A stretch of DNA of 7,862 nt, taken from contig JANXAX010000105.1 in NCBI GenBank assembly GCA_025062175.1, forward strand, positions 1 through 7,862. Direction: 5' to 3'. Position 1 is the first letter of the stretch. Each line of letters opens with the position of its first letter. Origin of the DNA: Anaerolineae bacterium. GTDB taxonomy: Bacteria > Chloroflexota > Anaerolineae > 4572-78 > NAK82. The translations under genes and the position numbers were made by a program. Positions 1 through 5,042 of this stretch are shown one piece after another. Under the pieces are notes generated by a model. The model had not been told where the DNA came from, searched no databases, and worked only from the letters and a program-made list of their open reading frames with translations.

Positions 1-114
1 AGAAGATACCGTTGATTCACTCTCAAATGTCCCTACCTGGCTTGAACGATGGATGTCCTCGTGATGGGGAATCCAAACACCGAGGTTAAGCTACCAGACG
101 GGTTTTTGCGACAG

Positions 115-128
115 CTTACCACTTACCA
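115..128. repeat. tandem 7-bp direct repeat CTTACCA upstream of the epimerase promoter
   Basis: Two perfect head-to-tail copies of CTTACCA lie at 115-121 and 122-128, ending 15 bases before the -10 box at 144-149. The second copy covers the expected -35 position, where the hexamer CTTACC is a poor match to TTGACA. A direct repeat here could be an activator or repressor site, or simply chance. The rest of 1-143 holds no gene I can recognise. Confidence 0.3.
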
Positions 129-140
129 CCTCGCCTGGCG

Positions 141-149
141 TGCTATAAT
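141..149 (+). promoter_or_regulatory. extended -10 promoter of the epimerase gene
   Basis: A perfect TATAAT at 144-149 is preceded by TG at 141-142 (TGnTATAAT), which is the extended -10 form. No good -35 box lies 16-18 bases upstream, which is tolerated in extended -10 promoters. Transcription would start near 156 and give a leader of about 40 bases before the start codon at 195. Confidence 0.6.
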
Positions 150-184
150 CCCTCTATATGAACTTCATACCACCCGCTTCGCGT

Positions 185-190
185 GAGGGA
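185..190 (+). promoter_or_regulatory. ribosome binding site deciding the epimerase start
   Basis: GAGGGA at 185-190 lies 4 bases before ATG 195 and is well placed for it. An in-frame GTG at 183 would put this motif inside the coding region and would have no site of its own, so ATG 195 is preferred. Confidence 0.55.
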
Positions 191-194
191 TGCC

Positions 195-1184
195 ATGACA
201 CACGTGCTCATCACGGGTGCCACTGGGTTTGTCGGCGCCAACCTGGCGCGGGCGCTGGTCGAACGCGGCGCGCGCGTGCGGGTGCTCTGTCGCCCGAGCT
301 CGCGCCTGGACGCGCTTGAGGGCCTGCCGGTGGAGCGCGTCCTCGGCGACATCCTCGACCCCGCTTCGTTGCAGGAGGCCATGCAGGGCTGCACGTGGGT
401 GTTCCACGTGGCCGCGGTGGCGCAATACTGGCGCAACCACGCCACGTGGGTGTATCGCGTCAACGTGGAGGGGACGCGCAACGTCGTGCAGGCCGCCCTG
501 CAATGCGGCGTGGAGCGCTTGGTGTACACCAGTTCCTCCGCCGCCATCGGTCCGGCGCCCCATCCGGACGCGCCGGCCGACGAGACGCAGCAGCTGCCCG
601 CGTCGCTGCGGTGGTTCGTCTATGGCCACAGCAAGCAACTGGCCGAGCAAGAGGTGCAACGCGGCGTGGCCCAGGGCCTCTCCGCCGTGATCGTCAATCC
701 GACCATCGTGCTCGGCCCGGGCGATCTGAACTTTGTCTCGGGCAGCGCCATCCGCGCCGCCGTGCGGGGGCAGCTGCGCATCCTGCCACCAGGGGGCAGC
801 AATTTGGTCCATGTCCAAGACGTGGTGGCCGGGCACATCGCTGCGGCGGAACGGGGTCGCACCGGCGAGCGCTACATCCTGGGGGGCGAAAACCTGACCC
901 ACCGCCGTGCGGCCGAGATCATCGCCGAGGTCACCGGCGCACCGCCGCCGCTGCTCACGCTGCCGGCATGGTCGCTGCCCCTCGTAGCACGCCTGGTCGA
1001 CGCCTTCAACGCCTGGACACGCACCCGCGATCCCCTGGTCACCGGCGATCAGGTGCGCCTGGGCGGCCACTACTTCTATTATAACTGTGCCAAGGCGATC
1101 CGCGAGCTGGGATTGCCCCAGACCCCCTTCCGACAGGCCGTGGCGGATGCCTGGCACTGGTATCGGGCGCATCGGATGTTGTAG
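195..1184 (+). CDS. NAD(P)-dependent epimerase/dehydratase, extended SDR (HpnA / dihydroflavonol-reductase-like)
   Basis: A 329-residue, complete extended short-chain dehydrogenase/reductase. The Rossmann glycine motif TGATGFVG is at residues 7-14, the beta4-type segment FHVAA is near 70-74, the catalytic serine region YTSSS is at 111-115, and the catalytic pair YGHSK (Tyr143, Lys147) is in the expected place. The tail near 293-329 (FYYNCAKAIRELG, then a VADAWHWYR helix) is typical of the DFR-like group that includes the hopanoid-associated sugar epimerase HpnA. Such enzymes use NAD(P)H to reduce or epimerise sugars or ketone substrates in the cytoplasm. The sequence does not show the substrate, and no hopanoid or sugar-nucleotide genes are adjacent, so I do not assign hpnA. 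The start is ATG 195, because GAGGGA stands just upstream. A GTG at 183 is the alternative and would add four residues. The gene stands alone behind its own promoter. Confidence 0.93.
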   Translation: MTHVLITGATGFVGANLARALVERGARVRVLCRPSSRLDALEGLPVERVLGDILDPASLQEAMQGCTWVFHVAAVAQYWRNHATWVYRVNVEGTRNVVQAALQCGVERLVYTSSSAAIGPAPHPDAPADETQQLPASLRWFVYGHSKQLAEQEVQRGVAQGLSAVIVNPTIVLGPGDLNFVSGSAIRAAVRGQLRILPPGGSNLVHVQDVVAGHIAAAERGRTGERYILGGENLTHRRAAEIIAEVTGAPPPLLTLPAWSLPLVARLVDAFNAWTRTRDPLVTGDQVRLGGHYFYYNCAKAIRELGLPQTPFRQAVADAWHWYRAHRML

Positions 1185-1190
1185 GACCTG

Positions 1191-1218
1191 CTGGGCTGGC
1201 GACTGCCGTCGCGCCCGG
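1191..1218 (+). terminator. GC-rich hairpin after the epimerase gene, possible weak terminator
   Basis: Seven bases after the stop codon, GCGAC (1199-1203) pairs with GTCGC (1208-1212) around a TGCC loop. The stem continues with GGGC (1193-1196) against GCCC (1213-1216), leaving a two-base bulge on the left arm, and closes with a T-G and a C-G pair. There is no following T-tract, so if it ends transcription it is not a canonical intrinsic terminator. Confidence 0.3.
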
Positions 1219-1289
1219 TGGACAATTGACTGCCGGGTGCTCCTCTGCGGAGACGCCTCCCGTATATCCATGCCGTGACCGTGCGGGGG

Positions 1290-1351
1290 CGGTTTCATCC
1301 CCCCACCCCAGGGAGGGAGTCAACACCCCTTTCCCGCAGCGCGCAGGGGTG
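1290..1351. repeat. C-rich degraded palindromic repeat, copy 1
   Basis: A C-run (CCCCCCACCCC, about 1299-1309) is followed by GGGAGGGAG. Then CACCCCT (1324-1330) is exactly complementary to AGGGGTG (1345-1351) around a 14-base loop. The alternation of CCCC-ACCCC, CTTTCCCGC and GGGG blocks resembles the sequence at 3354-3401 and the short interspersed CCCTCTCCC-type repeats of many GC-rich bacteria. No coding frame explains it. The exact boundaries cannot be set from this window. Confidence 0.4.
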
Positions 1352-1756
1352 CATGATGATTCGCCCGCCGCGCCGGGAGCGGGGCACGGGGGTGCGGGCA
1401 CCTATGCGCCCCGGGACGGAAGCCCTGGACGGGCGGCGCAAGCCCGGACGGACTGACGGACCGGTGCAGGTCATATTGGCAGGGGCACGGCATACCGCGC
1501 TCCTACCTATGTGAGGACAGACTGGCGTGCGGCTGGTGCCTCTGCGCCGCCTGGTCGGCCTCGAGCCCGTCGGCGTCCCGGACCATTTGCTTATGTGCGG
1601 CTATGAAGCTGTAGCGCTCGTGAGGCCGCAAAGCCAGACGGCATCTCGGTGCGGGCAAATTGGATGATAACCCATGGCAGAGGGGGGCTCGGTCGCGCAT
1701 CCGAGATGGCGACGGGGCGTTTGCCGCCCCACACTTGCGGGCATCTCGCCGCGCCA

Positions 1757-1796
1757 GAAAAACGAAAAGCGCGCAAGGAGACTTCGCGCTTTTCGT
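1757..1796 (-). terminator. rho-independent terminator of sodB
   Basis: The arms ACGAAAAGCGCG (1762-1773) and CGCGCTTTTCGT (1785-1796) are perfect 12-bp complements. The stem continues as AAG/CTT with one bulged base, closing on a four-base loop at 1778-1781. Read on the minus strand, the stem is followed by a T-run (the complement of AAAAA at 1758-1762). It starts 23 bases past the sodB stop codon, the right place and orientation. On the plus strand there is no T-run after the stem. Confidence 0.85.
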
Positions 1797-1818
1797 CCTC
1801 TGACGTCTGAGGCGCGCC

Positions 1819-2427
1819 CTATCCCCAATTGGCCAGGGCGAACTCCCAGTTGAGCAGCTTGTCGATCACAGCGTTGACGTAATCGGCGCGGCGGTTCTGA
1901 TAGTCCAGGTAATAGGCATGTTCCCATACGTCGATGGTGAGGAGCGGTTTCATCCCGGATACCAAGGGGTTGTCCGCGTTGCCCGTCTTGACGATTTTCA
2001 GGGTGTCGCCGTCGCGCACCAGCCATGCCCAGCCGCTGCCGAATTGCGTCACCGCCGCATTGGCGAGCTCCTGCTTGAACTTCTCCATATCGCCGAAGGC
2101 TGCCTGGATGGCCTGTTTCAGCGTGGCGGGTGGCTCACCTCCACCGTTGGGGCGCAAGCTGTTCCAGTAGAAAGTGTGGTTCCAGGTCTGCGCGGCATTG
2201 TTGAAAATGGCCACCTTATCGGGCTTGCCGGCCACGGCGCGGATGAGATCCTCCAGGCTCAGGTCAGCGAGCTCGGTGCCTGCGATGAGCTTGTTGGTGT
2301 TGTCCAGATAGGCGCGATGATGCTTGCCATAGTGAAAACTGATCGTAGTGGCCGAGATGACCGGCTCCAGCGCGTTTTCGGCATAGGGTAGTGGGGGTAA
2401 GGTATGAACACTGCTCTGGTTGCTCAT
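1819..2427 (-). CDS. sodB: superoxide dismutase, Fe-type
   Basis: A complete 202-residue Fe/Mn-family superoxide dismutase, which converts superoxide to oxygen and hydrogen peroxide in the cytoplasm. The four metal ligands are visible: His32 (in FHYGKHH), His84 (in WNHTFYW), Asp166 and His170 (in DVWEHAYYLDY). Two positions that separate the metal types favour iron. Gln80 in NNAAQTWNH matches the second-shell glutamine of FeSODs, and Ala151 in GNADNPL stands where MnSODs have that glutamine (NQDSP). The length is normal for the family, and the N-terminal segment LPPLPY is typical. There is no signal peptide. A strong ribosome binding site precedes ATG 2427, and a terminator follows the stop. 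The gene is divergent from rplY and shares a control region with it. A cambialistic enzyme that takes either metal is possible. Confidence 0.97.
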   Translation of the reverse strand: MSNQSSVHTLPPLPYAENALEPVISATTISFHYGKHHRAYLDNTNKLIAGTELADLSLEDLIRAVAGKPDKVAIFNNAAQTWNHTFYWNSLRPNGGGEPPATLKQAIQAAFGDMEKFKQELANAAVTQFGSGWAWLVRDGDTLKIVKTGNADNPLVSGMKPLLTIDVWEHAYYLDYQNRRADYVNAVIDKLLNWEFALANWG

Positions 2428-2431
2428 CGAT

Positions 2432-2440
2432 TCCTCCTTA
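2432..2440 (-). promoter_or_regulatory. strong ribosome binding site of sodB
   Basis: On the minus strand the sequence TAAGGAGGA ends four bases before ATG 2427, a near-perfect match to the anti-Shine-Dalgarno sequence. It fixes the sodB start. Confidence 0.8.
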
Positions 2441-2478
2441 AATTATGCTCCTAGTGGCTCAGTTTTATGCAGAACAAC

Positions 2479-2495
2479 ATTCCCGAAATCGGAAT
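2479..2495. repeat. short inverted repeat in the sodB leader
   Basis: ATTCC (2479-2483) and GGAAT (2491-2495) are complementary around seven bases; an overlapping register gives CCGA-AA-TCGG. It lies downstream of the predicted sodB start of transcription, so it could be an operator or a small RNA hairpin in the leader. The statistical support is weak. Confidence 0.25.
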
Positions 2496-2541
2496 TGGAT
2501 CGCGCACTACGGAACAAATCGACCAGCTTAGTCCTCATCCC

Positions 2542-2569
2542 AGTATACGATTTTTGCTTGAGTCGTCAA
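2542..2569 (-). promoter_or_regulatory. sodB promoter
   Basis: On the minus strand a -35 box TTGACG (plus 2564-2569) and a -10 box TATACT (plus 2542-2547) are separated by 16 bases. Transcription would begin near 2535, leaving a leader of about 107 bases before the sodB start codon. This is the best sigma-70-type match on that strand between the two genes. Confidence 0.6.
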
Positions 2570-2593
2570 AATCGCGCCTGTGATCCGCAAAAG

Positions 2594-2622
2594 TTGACGA
2601 GATCCAGCCAGGCGATTATGAT
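2594..2622 (+). promoter_or_regulatory. rplY promoter
   Basis: TTGACG (2594-2599) and TATGAT (2617-2622) are separated by exactly 17 bases, a good sigma-70-type promoter. Transcription would start near 2629, about 35 bases before the rplY start codon. Its -35 box mirrors that of the sodB promoter. Confidence 0.7.
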
Positions 2623-2649
2623 TTCAAAATTCGGATTCCTTCCATAACC

Positions 2650-2654
2650 AGGAG
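2650..2654 (+). promoter_or_regulatory. ribosome binding site of rplY
   Basis: AGGAG at 2650-2654 lies nine bases before ATG 2664, a usual distance. It supports that start. Confidence 0.6.
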
Positions 2655-2663
2655 CAACGAGCG

Positions 2664-3317
2664 ATGGAACAGATTGAGTTACACGCGCAATTGCGCACCC
2701 GTTTGGGCAAGCAGGTGCGCCAGCTACGGGCGCAGGGTTGGGTGCCGGCGGTGGTGTACGGCAGTCATTATCCCAGCACCCCCATCCAGGTGGAAGCCAA
2801 AGCGCTCCAAAAGACGCTTGCCCGTGCCGGTGGGAGCAAGCTGATCCGGCTGCAGATTGCCGGCCGAGAGCCCATCTCGGTGCTGACGCGCGAGGTGCAG
2901 CGGGATGTGCTGCGCCATCACATCATCCACGTCGACTTCCAACAGGTGGTCATGACCGAAAAGATCACCGCCACGGTGCCGCTGCGTCTGGTCGGCGAGG
3001 CGCCGGCGGTGCGCGACTTGGGGGGCATTCTGGTCTACGGCGTCGACCATATCGAGGTGCACTGCTTCCCGGCCGACTTGCCGGAAGCGGTTGAGGTCGA
3101 TCTGAGCGTGCTGAGGCGCCTCCATGATACCATCACCGTCGGCGACCTGAAGCTGCCGGAGACGATCACCGTGTTGACCGAACCCGAGACGATGATCGCC
3201 CACATCGAGGCGCCGCGCATTGCGGAGGCAGTCGAAGAGGCCGTGACAGAAGCGGCTGCCGAGGAACCTGAGCTCGTCCGCCGCCGGCCGGAGCGTGAGG
3301 CGGAAGAGGAGGCCTAG
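2664..3317 (+). CDS. rplY: 50S ribosomal protein L25, CTC form
   Basis: A complete 217-residue long-form L25 (general stress protein CTC / TL5 type), which binds 5S rRNA in the large ribosomal subunit. Residues 1-93 form the L25 domain: an early RTRLGKQVRQLRAQGWVPAVVYG segment (residues 11-33, with the conserved G..VPAVVYG) and H89-V-D-F near its end. Residues about 98-185 form the C-terminal TL5 domain, including the VPLRLVGEAPAVRDLGG segment (105-121) and the conserved HDTITVGDLKLP stretch (154-165). The last 30 residues are a charged, Glu/Ala-rich tail, a common ending in long L25 proteins. The promoter and ribosome binding site are clear. The gene is divergent from sodB and convergent with the Clp pseudogene. 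No T-tract terminator follows; the tandem hairpins at 3354-3401 are the only candidate. Confidence 0.96.
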   Translation: MEQIELHAQLRTRLGKQVRQLRAQGWVPAVVYGSHYPSTPIQVEAKALQKTLARAGGSKLIRLQIAGREPISVLTREVQRDVLRHHIIHVDFQQVVMTEKITATVPLRLVGEAPAVRDLGGILVYGVDHIEVHCFPADLPEAVEVDLSVLRRLHDTITVGDLKLPETITVLTEPETMIAHIEAPRIAEAVEEAVTEAAAEEPELVRRRPEREAEEEA

Positions 3318-3353
3318 ACACATTCTATCTGAAGAAGTAGGAATGGGCCCGAA

Positions 3354-3401
3354 TGAGGGATGTTCCCTCACTCTCCCACCCCTCTCCCACGCGGGATGAG
3401 G
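3354..3401. repeat. C-rich palindromic repeat, copy 2 (tandem hairpins)
   Basis: Two adjacent hairpins. TGAGGGA (3354-3360) pairs with TCCCTCA (3364-3370) around a TGT triloop. CCTCTCCC (3381-3388) pairs with GGGA-T-GAGG (3393-3401) around ACGC, with one bulged T. The CCCTC-ACCC-CTCTCCC composition resembles the element near 1290-1351. It starts 36 bases after the rplY stop and could stall or end transcription, but there is no T-run. The following bases to 3527 hold no gene. Confidence 0.5.
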
Positions 3402-3500
3402 CAGTATCCCCCGAACGGTCGCGGCGTGGAGATGCCAGCACCCCGGTGCGGCGCTGGTTCCATACCATCCCCGACCCGAAGGAGGCCCGGAATCCCTGCA

Positions 3501-3517
3501 CCCGGTCTGCAGCCGGG
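3501..3517. repeat. small GC hairpin at the end of the Clp pseudogene
   Basis: CCCGG (3501-3505) and CCGGG (3513-3517) are complementary around a TCTGCAG loop. It lies just past the last recognisable codon of the Clp remnant and may be what is left of its terminator. There is no T-run on either side. Confidence 0.25.
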
Positions 3518-3527
3518 CTAGGGGGGC

Positions 3528-4421
3528 CTTATCCGCTCTGAGGAGTAACACCAGACGGTCCTCCTGGACATCGACCCGCACCACCGCCCCCGGCGCGGGA
3601 TCATGGCGCAGAATCCAATCCGCCAGCGGTTCGCAGATATGCCGTTCGAGGATGCGCTGCGACGGCCGGGCGCCCTATTCGGGTTGATCGTTCGGGCGCA
3701 GCAGCCATGCGCGCGGAGGGGGTGACTTCCAGGGTGATGGCACGCTCCGCTGCCAGGGCGACCTCCTTCTGGAGCATTAAATCCAAAATTGCGCGCAGGG
3801 TGGTCTCGTCCAGGCGGTTGAAGAAGGCGAGCTCGTTGAAGCGGTTGAGGAACTCCGGCCGGAAGTGGCGCTTCGCTTGCTCGCTGCGCCAGGATGACGC
3901 AGGCGGTCGTGGTCGTGTCGTGTGCGACGTGGAGCGTGGTGAGCATCCCCTGGACGCGCGGGGCGTGATCCCATAGTTTTCGAGCCGGTGCGCACCGGGA
4001 CGCGTCGGTCGGTCATGCCCTCCAGGACGTGCTCCGTTCCGAGGTACACCTCCTCACGGGCGCGTGCCAGGGTGAGCGCCTCGTCCAGCACGAGCAGCAG
4101 CTCATCGGAGAGAGGCACCCGGCGGTTGTCGTCCACCACCCGATCGAACGTCCCACCCGGCGCGGCGCGTCCGCGGGCGAGCGCGGCGACTTCCCTCAGC
4201 AGGCTTTCCCAGCGATGGCCGCGCCCCGCAGTCAGCTGCTGGAGCATACGATGGGCGTTCGCCTGAGGGCTTTCGACGCAAGTGAGGAGCAGGATCTCCG
4301 GGGTCAGGACGGCGTGACCGAGCGCGTCCATGCGCGTCGTGGCCGCGTTGAGGACAGACGCCAGTTCCCGGCTCACCCGCGTGGAGTTGAGCATGCCACG
4401 CGAGCGCGTCCCATCCGTCAT
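3528..4421 (-). pseudogene. decayed Clp/Hsp100 (ClpB/ClpC-type) AAA+ ATPase gene
   Basis: Functional relatives are about 800-870-residue AAA+ unfoldases. Here only both ends survive. From ATG 4421 (GGAGGAG upstream) about 140 codons encode a Clp N domain with both half-repeats: ALGHAVLTPEILLL, then EEVYLGTEHVLEGM. The N-domain end continues in a second frame as HRLENYGITPR (about 3991-3958). A third frame gives a segment with GMLTT and CVIL (about 3949-3886) that may be worn D2 sensor-1 sequence. Then SEQAKRHFRPEFLNRFNELAFF (about 3883-3818) and the following DLMLQKEVALAAERAITLEVTPSA are clear D2 small-domain sequence. Another frameshift near 3709 is followed by AWLLRPNDQPE, a TAG at 3677-3675 where relatives have the Tyr before the sensor-2 GAR motif, then GARP and QRILERHICEPLADWIL, ending near 3528 (LLLRADK). 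Both Walker A/B motifs and roughly 500 codons are missing. Four frame changes, a nonsense codon and the deletion make it inactive as an unfoldase. Frame-change positions are approximate. Confidence 0.88.
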
Positions 4422-4432
4422 CGCAACCAACA

Positions 4433-4439
4433 CTCCTCC
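4433..4439 (-). promoter_or_regulatory. surviving ribosome binding site of the Clp remnant
   Basis: GGAGGAG on the minus strand lies 11 bases before ATG 4421, a slightly long spacing. It is intact, so the N-domain fragment could still be translated if transcribed from the Nudix gene upstream. Confidence 0.4.
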
Positions 4440-4486
4440 ATCTTCTTCCGCGAACCTCTCTCGGCGCTCCTCCCTCGGATGAGCAG

Positions 4487-4957
4487 TTATATGCTCAGGA
4501 AGAGGGGTGTTGCGTCGTGATGCTCGAGCAGGCGCGGCAGCAGGTCGGGCAGGTCGGGCAGCGTCGGGAGCTCGCGCAGGCGTTCCAGCGGCACCCACAC
4601 TAATTCGCCGGCCTCGCCTGCGGTCACCGCGTCCGCCGGCGCATGCCCGACAAAGACGAACACCAATGCCCCTGGTGCATCGTCACCTGGGGGCTGCCCA
4701 TCCTCTCGAGCGCGTTGCGCGTGGGCGATGCTGAGGACAGCCCGCAAGTGCAACGTCTCGACGCGCAGACCGGTCTCTTCCTGTACCTCTCGGAGCGCTG
4801 CGGAAAGGATGTCCTCGCCGCGTTCCACGTGCCCGCCGACACCGTTGAACAAGCCGGGGAAGAGAGGTGCGTCGGCGGGGCGTCGCACCAGGAGCACCTC
4901 GTCCCCCCGGATCAGGAAAACCAGGGTGCGTGGATAGACAGTGTAGCGGTCGTCCAT
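4487..4957 (-). CDS. Nudix hydrolase (MutT-like)
   Basis: A complete 156-residue Nudix hydrolase, a family that cleaves nucleoside diphosphates linked to another group, with Mg2+ or Mn2+ bound by the Nudix-box glutamates. The full box GX5EX7REUXEEXGU is at residues 42-64: Gly42, Glu48, Arg56-Glu57, Glu60-Glu61, Gly63. The segment before it (LFPGLFNGVGGH) is typical of 8-oxo-dGTP diphosphatase-like members, and WVPLERLRELP (121-131) is the usual end of the fold. The substrate cannot be told from sequence. It could be oxidised nucleotides, which would fit next to sodB, but this is only suggestive. No clear ribosome binding site precedes ATG 4957. The gene is divergent from the helicase pair, and the Clp remnant follows 65 bases downstream on the same strand, perhaps once in one transcript. 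Confidence 0.93.
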   Translation of the reverse strand: MDDRYTVYPRTLVFLIRGDEVLLVRRPADAPLFPGLFNGVGGHVERGEDILSAALREVQEETGLRVETLHLRAVLSIAHAQRAREDGQPPGDDAPGALVFVFVGHAPADAVTAGEAGELVWVPLERLRELPTLPDLPDLLPRLLEHHDATPLFLSI

Positions 4958-4971
4958 TATGGCGTTGCTGC

Positions 4972-5003
4972 CAGGTCGTGTATACTACTTCATCTGCGAC
5001 CTG
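4972..5003. promoter_or_regulatory. inverted repeat around a two-way -10 candidate between Nudix and helicase genes
   Basis: CAGGTCG (4972-4978) and CGACCTG (4997-5003) are perfect 7-bp complements around 18 bases. Inside is the palindrome GTATAC (4980-4985), which offers a -10-like TATACT on the plus strand (4981-4986) and TATACA on the minus strand (4979-4984). Neither has a convincing -35 box. The arrangement suggests a shared divergent promoter with an operator. It is compatible with a helicase start downstream, at 5043 or 5079, but not at 4959. Confidence 0.35.
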
Positions 5004-5042
5004 AGGCTCTATTTTAGCACGCCGATTTTCGAAGCGACAGAA

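Larger units (their letters stand above)
1185..1756. other. gene-poor intergenic region between the epimerase and sodB
   Basis: About 570 bases in which I see no convincing gene. Short open frames exist on both strands, but none has a recognisable domain, a good ribosome binding site or family-like composition. The stretch holds a hairpin just after the epimerase stop (1191-1218), a degraded C-rich repeat (about 1290-1351), and GC-rich sequence of unknown role. The length and degraded look suggest remnants of former sequence. Confidence 0.5.

Noticed and set aside
165..1298. Long open frame on the minus strand opposite the epimerase
   Set aside because: It is a GC-rich shadow of the well-supported plus-strand epimerase, with no domain-like sequence.
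1503..1700. Minus-strand 65-codon frame with ERYSFIAAHKQM, vaguely like the start of an IS3-family OrfB
   Set aside because: Only a few residues match; the following sequence lacks the expected family motif in any frame, and no terminal inverted repeats are visible.
1762..1796. Bidirectional action of the sodB terminator hairpin
   Set aside because: On the plus strand the stem is not followed by a T-run, and no plus-strand gene ends nearby.
2724..3584. 286-codon minus-strand frame across rplY and the repeat
   Set aside because: Its first about 19 codons are the end of the Clp remnant (VDVQEDRLVLLLRADK). The rest is read-through of the repeat and antisense to rplY.
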